Shown here one piece after another: positions 59,305 through 64,000 of a DNA stretch of 64,000 nucleotides. The stretch is from Legionella donaldsonii (GTDB taxonomy: Bacteria > Pseudomonadota > Gammaproteobacteria > Legionellales > Legionellaceae). The position numbers were made by a program, and so were the translations under genes. Numbering within the stretch: position 1 is the stretch's first letter; each line of letters starts with the position of its first letter. The DNA lies in the NCBI RefSeq assembly GCF_900452385.1, contig NZ_UGOA01000003.1:1-64000 (forward strand), read 5' to 3'. The notes beneath the pieces were generated by a model. That model searched no databases. It was not told the DNA's origin and saw only the letters and a list, made by a program, of their open reading frames with translations.

Positions 59305-60348
59305 ATGACTTACGTAAAAAACATAGAAAACGCTTTAACTCATCAATCTTCAGATATTCTAAACGATATTAGCCAGTCAATAGCGGAACGGGCTTTTATG
59401 AATACTTCTTTTTCGCCCGAAAAAAGAGCGGCAAACATACGTGTTGAATACGTAGAATCTCTATTAGAAGACAAAAGAATGGTATTGGATAAAATTTCTA
59501 AAGCCTCCAAAAGAGGCGCAGAAGTGAGACACGATTTTGATGTAATGGTTGACGAATGGTTTAAATCACATCGTGAAAAATTACGTGATTGTTATTACTC
59601 ATGGCTGCACTCTCATGCCAAGGTTGCATCAAGTTTCATCGTTGGCCCTGCAAATTTTCCAGTTGCAAGAAATCAAAAACTTTCTAATTATGCTGATGCT
59701 AAGCTTTCAGCAATTGCCGAATTTAGAAATAAATCCATTAAAAATATTTTGAAGTTCGTCTTACCTTATGGCGACGGCACATCAATCCAGACAGATGATC
59801 CAAATGCTTGTGACAAAATCGACAATAAAATTGCTAAATTGGAAAAACAACGGGAGGAAATGAAGGCTATCAATAAATTGATTAGAAAATATTTTAAAAA
59901 CGGTAACCCTGAGATATCACCCGATAAGTTAGCTGAATTTAAAAATGTATTAAGCGCTGAATTTAATATGAATGAACAGCAGATAATTTACTTAATGAAA
60001 CCAAATTATGCTGGAAAGATTGTAGGTTTTGAAAAATGGCAGTTGCAGAACTTAGGTGCTAATATTAATCGCTACAAAAAAAGAATTAATGAAGTAGAAA
60101 AAACAAATTCGGTATCCATTGATCACAAGTTTTCAAATGGGATTAGGGTAACAATCAGTGACGATCAAAAAATTTGTATTCATTTTGGATTTAAACCTAG
60201 TGAAGAATTAAGAGGCCTCCTAAAGGAAAAAGCATTTAAATTTTCACGAAGTCGAGACAATGCATGGGTTAGGAAATATACTTTAAATGCCGCATACAGT
60301 TACGAGAAGTATATTAAACCGACATTAGAAGCTTTTGAAGTAATATAA
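59305..60348 (+). CDS. Leading-region hypothetical protein
   Basis: A 347-residue protein. The N-terminal 300 residues are helical and charged. The C-terminal end (FKPSEELRGLLKEKAFKFS then AWVRKYTLNAAYSYEKYI) matches a motif often seen at the ends of plasmid and phage proteins that may handle single-stranded DNA or relaxase partners; this is a pattern memory, not a firm assignment. It has an AAGGAT ribosome site and ends at an intrinsic terminator (60356). It is the first gene after oriT in the predicted direction of transfer. Confidence 0.7.
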   Translation: MTYVKNIENALTHQSSDILNDISQSIAERAFMNTSFSPEKRAANIRVEYVESLLEDKRMVLDKISKASKRGAEVRHDFDVMVDEWFKSHREKLRDCYYSWLHSHAKVASSFIVGPANFPVARNQKLSNYADAKLSAIAEFRNKSIKNILKFVLPYGDGTSIQTDDPNACDKIDNKIAKLEKQREEMKAINKLIRKYFKNGNPEISPDKLAEFKNVLSAEFNMNEQQIIYLMKPNYAGKIVGFEKWQLQNLGANINRYKKRINEVEKTNSVSIDHKFSNGIRVTISDDQKICIHFGFKPSEELRGLLKEKAFKFSRSRDNAWVRKYTLNAAYSYEKYIKPTLEAFEVI

Positions 60349-60355
60349 TTCTAAT

Positions 60356-60376
60356 AAGCCCTTCGGGGCTTTTTTA
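60356..60376 (+). terminator. Intrinsic terminator after the leading-region gene
   Basis: AAGCCC (60356-60361), loop TTCG, GGGCTT (60366-60371), then TTTTTA. A stable tetraloop hairpin plus T-run, 8 bp after the stop codon at 60348. Confidence 0.92.
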
Positions 60377-60682
60377 TTGACAACATGTTGATAATCTTAT
60401 TTAACAAGTGCTATTTATCTTTTTTTGTTCGGGTATTGAATCAACTAAATAATAGTGAAAAAGAAAGTTATTTACACTGTGTGATTAGTGTTATTTCTAA
60501 TTTATTATTTCAGTCGAAAATCCTATTTATAATTTAATTACGCTAATTAATTAAATCTAATTGAAAAATAATACTAGATTGTAGTTATTATATCCGGTTT
60601 TTTTCAAAGTCGAATTTTGTTTATTCTTTTTTCATTTTTCATGTTACTAATAATTGTAAAAAAAAAAAATTAAGGAAGATAT

Positions 60683-60713
60683 AATCATTTAAACTTCATT
60701 CGTTTAAATGATT
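60683..60713. repeat. 12-bp inverted repeat at the edge of the oriT region
   Basis: aatcatttaaac (60683-60694) and gtttaaatgatt (60702-60713) are perfect complements with a 7-base loop. It lies about 140 bp from the predicted nic site, on the side that is transferred first, and may be a binding site of an accessory protein or of IHF. Confidence 0.6.
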
Positions 60714-60739
60714 TGGAAAGAAACTGGATATCACAGCCG

Positions 60740-60885
60740 AGTCAATCACCGATGCGCAATTTCCTGCGTCTTTCAAAGACATAAAATACCAAAAACAGCT
60801 AGCGAAAGAGCACAGCAATAACGAATCAATAAACATGAGGAAAATAAGAAACTCACACACCACGCAAGATTCTCTTGCAAAGAGA
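60740..60885 (-). other. oriT: Origin of transfer (oriT) with F-like nic region
   Basis: On the minus strand, GCAAGA-GAA-TCTTGC (60878 down to 60864) forms a perfect hairpin followed directly by GTGGTGTGTGAG (60863-60852). In F the order is the same: a GCAAAAA...TTTTTGC hairpin, then GTGGGGTGT^GGTGC with nicking at the caret. Nicking is thus predicted on the minus strand near 60857/60856 or 60855/60854. Transfer would proceed toward lower coordinates, so the tra genes enter last. The relaxase fits (MOB-F with the same tyrosines as F TraI). The outer boundaries given are approximate. Confidence 0.8.
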
Positions 60886-60978
60886 GTATCGATAACTTAT
60901 TGAATTTTATACTATTTTATTGGCGAGTTCTTTTTTTATATGCAACCCAAAAAAATCTATCGTTTATTTTGAATACAC

Positions 60979-61084
60979 TTGTAAACATTTTATAACCTAT
61001 TGAATTGCATAAATAAAATATCACTTTGCAAACAATTGTATACTTATGTCAACAAATGTTTACATTATGTATGCAATTGTTTAC
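60979..61084. repeat. Iterated binding sites between oriT and the RHH gene
   Basis: Direct repeats of the form AATGTTTAC lie at 61035-61043 (attgtatac), 61055-61063 (aatgtttac) and 61076-61084 (attgtttac), spaced 20 and 21 bp, two helical turns. An inverted copy, gtaaacatt, is at 60981-60989. They lie directly upstream of the ribbon-helix-helix gene at 61123 and beside the nic region, as sbm/sby sites do in F. They should be both accessory-protein sites for the relaxosome and an autoregulatory operator. Confidence 0.7.
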
Positions 61085-61122
61085 ACTTATTGGACATCAT
61101 TTATTTATTGGGAAAATGAAGA

Positions 61123-61569
61123 ATGACTAGTGTTTCTGTACGATTATCTGAAGAAGACTTAAGTTATTTGGAAAGCCTTGCAAATAACAAAATACTGTTT
61201 CCGCGAAATAAAAAAAATTCGTCAGGAAAAACACTCAAGGCACTTATTCAGTGGTGTCGTGAAAATGATTTCGAGCCCACGAACACACCATTGAATTTAC
61301 CAGATGACTCAAAGAAAATGCTGGAGCAAATTCATGTTATTCTTCCACATTTACTCTATCTGACAAGACTTCACATTCTAATGGATAGTCGAAATATTTC
61401 TGATGAAGTAGTAGCAAGCTCAAAGCAACAAGCTGTTGATTATCTCAATAAGGTATGTGGAGATTTGCAGAATATGCTTTACACGGAAATTAAGTGGAGT
61501 ACCAATGATGTTGGATTGAAGCAAATTCCAATTGAGGCCGATTTATCTCAATGGAAACCGAATAAATAA
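61123..61569 (+). CDS. Ribbon-helix-helix protein, likely relaxosome accessory (TraY/TraM-like role)
   Basis: A 148-residue protein with an N-terminal ribbon-helix-helix: strand TSVSVRLSEEDLSYLESLA, then GKTLKALIQWCREN as the second helix. The C-terminal two thirds are helical and could form a tetramerisation domain, as in TraM. It is the first gene beside oriT, preceded by phased repeats, and convergent with the end of traI. Position and fold support a relaxosome role; the sequence itself does not tell TraY from TraM type. Confidence 0.75.
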   Translation: MTSVSVRLSEEDLSYLESLANNKILFPRNKKNSSGKTLKALIQWCRENDFEPTNTPLNLPDDSKKMLEQIHVILPHLLYLTRLHILMDSRNISDEVVASSKQQAVDYLNKVCGDLQNMLYTEIKWSTNDVGLKQIPIEADLSQWKPNK

Positions 61570-61685
61570 GAGGATTAGAAAAAGTCAATTTTTCCGGTTA
61601 AAATCACAGGGATTATCACACTTATTCATAACAATGGTCTTAAGTAGCGTAGTAGCTGCATATTTATTAATGAACTATAGGCGTA

Positions 61686-64000
61686 TTACCTTGTGATTTC
61701 CATCTCTTTCTGAGTATTTATTGGCATTGATTTTATGGCTATGCTCTGCTGATTGGCGGTCGTTATATTATGATCTATCAAGGAAGATAGGTCGCCTTTA
61801 ATGTTAGCCTCTGGATGGTCTTTAGTTAAAGAATCCATCTGGTTTTTAAGCATTAATTTCGCATCATTCAACGTTGTTAATTGCCGTTTTAATACTCCCA
61901 AACCATCACGTCTTAGTACATCATTAAAATCGTCTCCTTTCGTTTCCGGCATCACGATAAATACTGATTTCCCTGCCTCTAAAAGGCGTGCTGTGGCTTT
62001 GGCAATGATGAGATCGCTGAAGGTTTTATTGCCGTCATTGTCAAGACAAAAAACAACCTGCTTACCCACTGTGTTTGGATCAATTGATAAGAAGTTAGAT
62101 TTACCCAAAAGAGCTTTAACGCTCAGTGACTTGTCAGCACTGACTACACTTAACCCTGTTTCCAGTCCCTCGCAAAACCAGGATGCCTTGCTTTGTGCAT
62201 TGGGATTTAAATCAATAGCAAAACCCTTCGGGGAACCGTAGGTTTGCTTGATAAAGGTTGACTGTTTATCTTTTTCCCCTGTTAAGGGGTTTAAGCGAAT
62301 CACTTGCGCATGATTGACCTCGCCCTTTAAGTCTTTGGCTACGGCAAGAACGGCTGGCACGGCTGCTTTTTTACCCTGATGCCAGGTCGCAATAGCAGGA
62401 AGAAAGCGTAATTGCGCCTGCGCATAGTCTGTAAGATGCCTGTGGTGTTTGAGGTAGCGTTCGCCTAAGGTTCCTTCCAATGGAACGCTCTGGGCATAAA
62501 GTTTTTGCGCATAGGCCTTTTTGTTCGGGCTCTCCTTAATGACCGGCTCTTTCTTTTTTACACGCGGTTTTTCAGTTCTATAATTCTCTTCACGGTGGTT
62601 TATGAACGTTTTGGCATAATCTAAGGTATCTTTAAAATCGTTAAAACCCATTTGTGCTGCGATTAATTGGAGCGCATTGCCTTTCTCTCCCGTTTCAAAG
62701 TTAAACCATAAGCCTTTGCCTAAATTAATACTTAAACTTCCCTTGCTGCCATAACGAAGATTCGTTTTCGAAGACAAACTATGGTTAGGCTCGCCCAATA
62801 AGTGATGGGTCAGCGATGCCATTTGATGGGTTAATTCTTTATTGAGTACTTCCGCTGAAATCTGAGTCTTTGCGGGATTTAAAGGGCGGTGGGTATTGGA
62901 TTGGCCGATTTTAGGTTGATTTATTTGCGCTGTTTCATAGGTTTGCCAGGCTGATGTTTTATCCCCTTTGAGGGTAGACAGGCGCTTAATCAGCGCCTCC
63001 TTGTTTTCAGTATAGAGGGTAACCTGCTGGCGAGCGCGGGTGATATCAATTTCATGCGAACGATGCGTTGTGGCCTTGCTTCGCTTGGCCAATTCAAGCG
63101 CTAAAACAAAGGTGGCGGTGGAACCCTGAGCACCTAAAGCGGTCGCGGTGTAGGCATAATCCCAGTGGCAGTCTTTGTGCTGAGTTAAATCCAGTTGCAG
63201 GGTCTCTTCCTGATGTTTAAGAGCTGCCTGATGACCGGCTATTGATGCCACGGTGTAGTCTTTATTGGCAATATGGCCGCGCCGTTTGTCAGTCAGCCGT
63301 AAGCAAATCCTGTCTCCTGCCGCAAGTAACCCTTCCTTTTCTTCATAAACGGACAGCCTGGTTGCTCCTGCAATGAGGGCGGGGTTGATGGAAAATTCTA
63401 GGCCTTGAGAATCCTGGCAGTGAAGACGGTTGAGTTTTTCGTCAATGCCTGACACCTTAAAATAGTCTCCCCTGCGTGCGACGGAATAGGAGGCATTAAA
63501 GCGCAGCATATCGCCTGGTTTATAAGAGGCGGTAGTAAGAAGTTCCGCTTGCGTGAGGTGTCGTGCGACAAGGCGTTTAACAAAGACCTCTTCGCCAGCC
63601 ACTACCCCCTGCGCTTTTAATCCGTCACGGATTAAGGCATTAATCGCCGCCCGGTCTTCATGGGCATGGGCAATGACCAAGGTCTCGGCCTGCTGCTCTG
63701 GCAGACGGGTTAAATAATCCTCTGCAATGGCTTGATAAATGCGGTGATAATCCATCCCCCCTTTTTCATCGCGGCAATCAACCGTTACGACTGATTCCAG
63801 CGGCCTGCTCTCTTGATTAAGTCGCTTAATGTGCTTCTCGGGATTAATGGTGGAAAGCGTTGCAAAAGAAGACTCAATCTCTCGGTTAGAGGCATGTACC
63901 ACCGCTTTTTTTAATACCGGATTGGGGGACTGGCGAAGGATTTCATCCATCTGGGCTGACGCTTGCGTTTTTGTTTCAAGGGTCAACTCATGGGGGATGC
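61686..64000 (-). CDS. traI: TraI 3' fragment: helicase C-terminal part and Toprim primase-like domain (open at window edge)
   Basis: The frame is open to the window edge; the first ATG/TTG seen is internal, so the true beginning lies outside. Residues near the start carry TraI helicase sequences: AETLVIAHAHEDRAAINALI, YTATALGAQGSTATF (motif V) and THRSHEIDITRARQQVTLY (motif VI). The last 370 residues form a primase-like zone: RYGSKGSLSINLGKGLWFNF, EGLETGLSVVSAD, VVFCLDNDGNK and KGDDFNDVL, a Toprim domain as in plasmid and phage primases. F TraI has no such domain. This part is separated from the relaxase fragment at 1044-2963 by the transposon if the molecule is circular. Confidence 0.9.
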   Translation of the reverse strand, partial: IPHELTLETKTQASAQMDEILRQSPNPVLKKAVVHASNREIESSFATLSTINPEKHIKRLNQESRPLESVVTVDCRDEKGGMDYHRIYQAIAEDYLTRLPEQQAETLVIAHAHEDRAAINALIRDGLKAQGVVAGEEVFVKRLVARHLTQAELLTTASYKPGDMLRFNASYSVARRGDYFKVSGIDEKLNRLHCQDSQGLEFSINPALIAGATRLSVYEEKEGLLAAGDRICLRLTDKRRGHIANKDYTVASIAGHQAALKHQEETLQLDLTQHKDCHWDYAYTATALGAQGSTATFVLALELAKRSKATTHRSHEIDITRARQQVTLYTENKEALIKRLSTLKGDKTSAWQTYETAQINQPKIGQSNTHRPLNPAKTQISAEVLNKELTHQMASLTHHLLGEPNHSLSSKTNLRYGSKGSLSINLGKGLWFNFETGEKGNALQLIAAQMGFNDFKDTLDYAKTFINHREENYRTEKPRVKKKEPVIKESPNKKAYAQKLYAQSVPLEGTLGERYLKHHRHLTDYAQAQLRFLPAIATWHQGKKAAVPAVLAVAKDLKGEVNHAQVIRLNPLTGEKDKQSTFIKQTYGSPKGFAIDLNPNAQSKASWFCEGLETGLSVVSADKSLSVKALLGKSNFLSIDPNTVGKQVVFCLDNDGNKTFSDLIIAKATARLLEAGKSVFIVMPETKGDDFNDVLRRDGLGVLKRQLTTLNDAKLMLKNQMDSLTKDHPEANIKGDLSSLIDHNITTANQQSIAIKSMPINTQKEMEITR

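Noticed and set aside
1-64000. CRISPR arrays, tRNA or rRNA genes, insertion sequences other than the Tn3 element
   Set aside because: No regular direct-repeat/spacer array, no tRNA- or rRNA-like sequence and no IS transposase was recognised on reading both strands; a dedicated scan was not possible.

Overview
The window looks like most of a conjugative plasmid (F-type, MPF-F/MOB-F) from Legionella or its close relative Fluoribacter. The evidence is a complete F-like transfer operon behind a Legionella-type lvr module (LvrR/LvrA/LvrB and a CsrA paralogue), ParA/ParB with a winged-helix replication gene, a DnaA-box cluster, and an F-like oriT nic region. The two halves of traI lie at opposite ends of the window in matching orientation. 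The left half ends exactly in the inverted repeat of a Tn3-family transposon whose transposase runs off the left edge. The simplest reading is a circular plasmid only a few kilobases larger than the window, opened inside or next to that transposon. A tRNA-dependent cyclodipeptide synthase of the XYP type fits Fluoribacter/Legionella, where such enzymes are known; the species assignment is an inference.

Layout. 1-1080: right part of the Tn3-family element (tnpA start, res, frameshifted tnpR, 38-bp terminal repeat). 1.0-24.8 kb, minus strand: transfer operon, read from high to low coordinates as traT, three small membrane or secreted proteins, traA-L-E-K-B-V-C-trbI-W-U-trbC-N-F-trbB-H-G, a traS-position membrane protein, traD, a multi-TM protein and traI. 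24.8-27.7 kb: lvr regulatory/replication-like module with divergent repressor and three operators. 27.7-33.6 kb: low-GC cargo (SLOG/molybdenum-carrier-like protein, queuosine-precursor-type transporter, thioesterase, two phage-type regulators, a MetE-like enzyme). 33.1-37.6 kb: partition, an apparent antisense-RNA-controlled rep gene, and a putative oriV. 37.6-43.5 kb: two coiled-coil membrane proteins, HU/IHF, RecX, Fis, UmuC/UmuD. 43.7-47.7 kb: PQ-loop protein, cyclodipeptide synthase and a hybrid sensor kinase. 48.0-53.3 kb: secreted or membrane proteins of unknown role, an SRAP (YedK/HMCES) repair protein, a HEPN-like protein and other possible defence genes. 53.4-56.4 kb: serine resolvase, res-like palindrome and a 733-residue zinc-ribbon/nuclease protein. 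56.4-58 kb: REP-like palindromes and a HigBA toxin-antitoxin pair. 58.3-64 kb: hypothetical genes, oriT with its likely accessory protein, and the 3' half of traI.

How it works together. The LvrR/LvrA switch probably controls the long minus-strand transfer operon, with the CsrA paralogue acting after transcription. TraI would nick the minus strand near 60.85 kb, so the maintenance and cargo genes enter the recipient first and the tra genes last, as in F. The Tn3 insertion separates the relaxase domain from the rest of TraI, so self-transfer is probably impaired. Several regulatory structures (antisense RNA over the rep leader, spaced operators, the TA promoter/operator, res palindromes) can be read directly in the DNA; the functional claims for them are inference.
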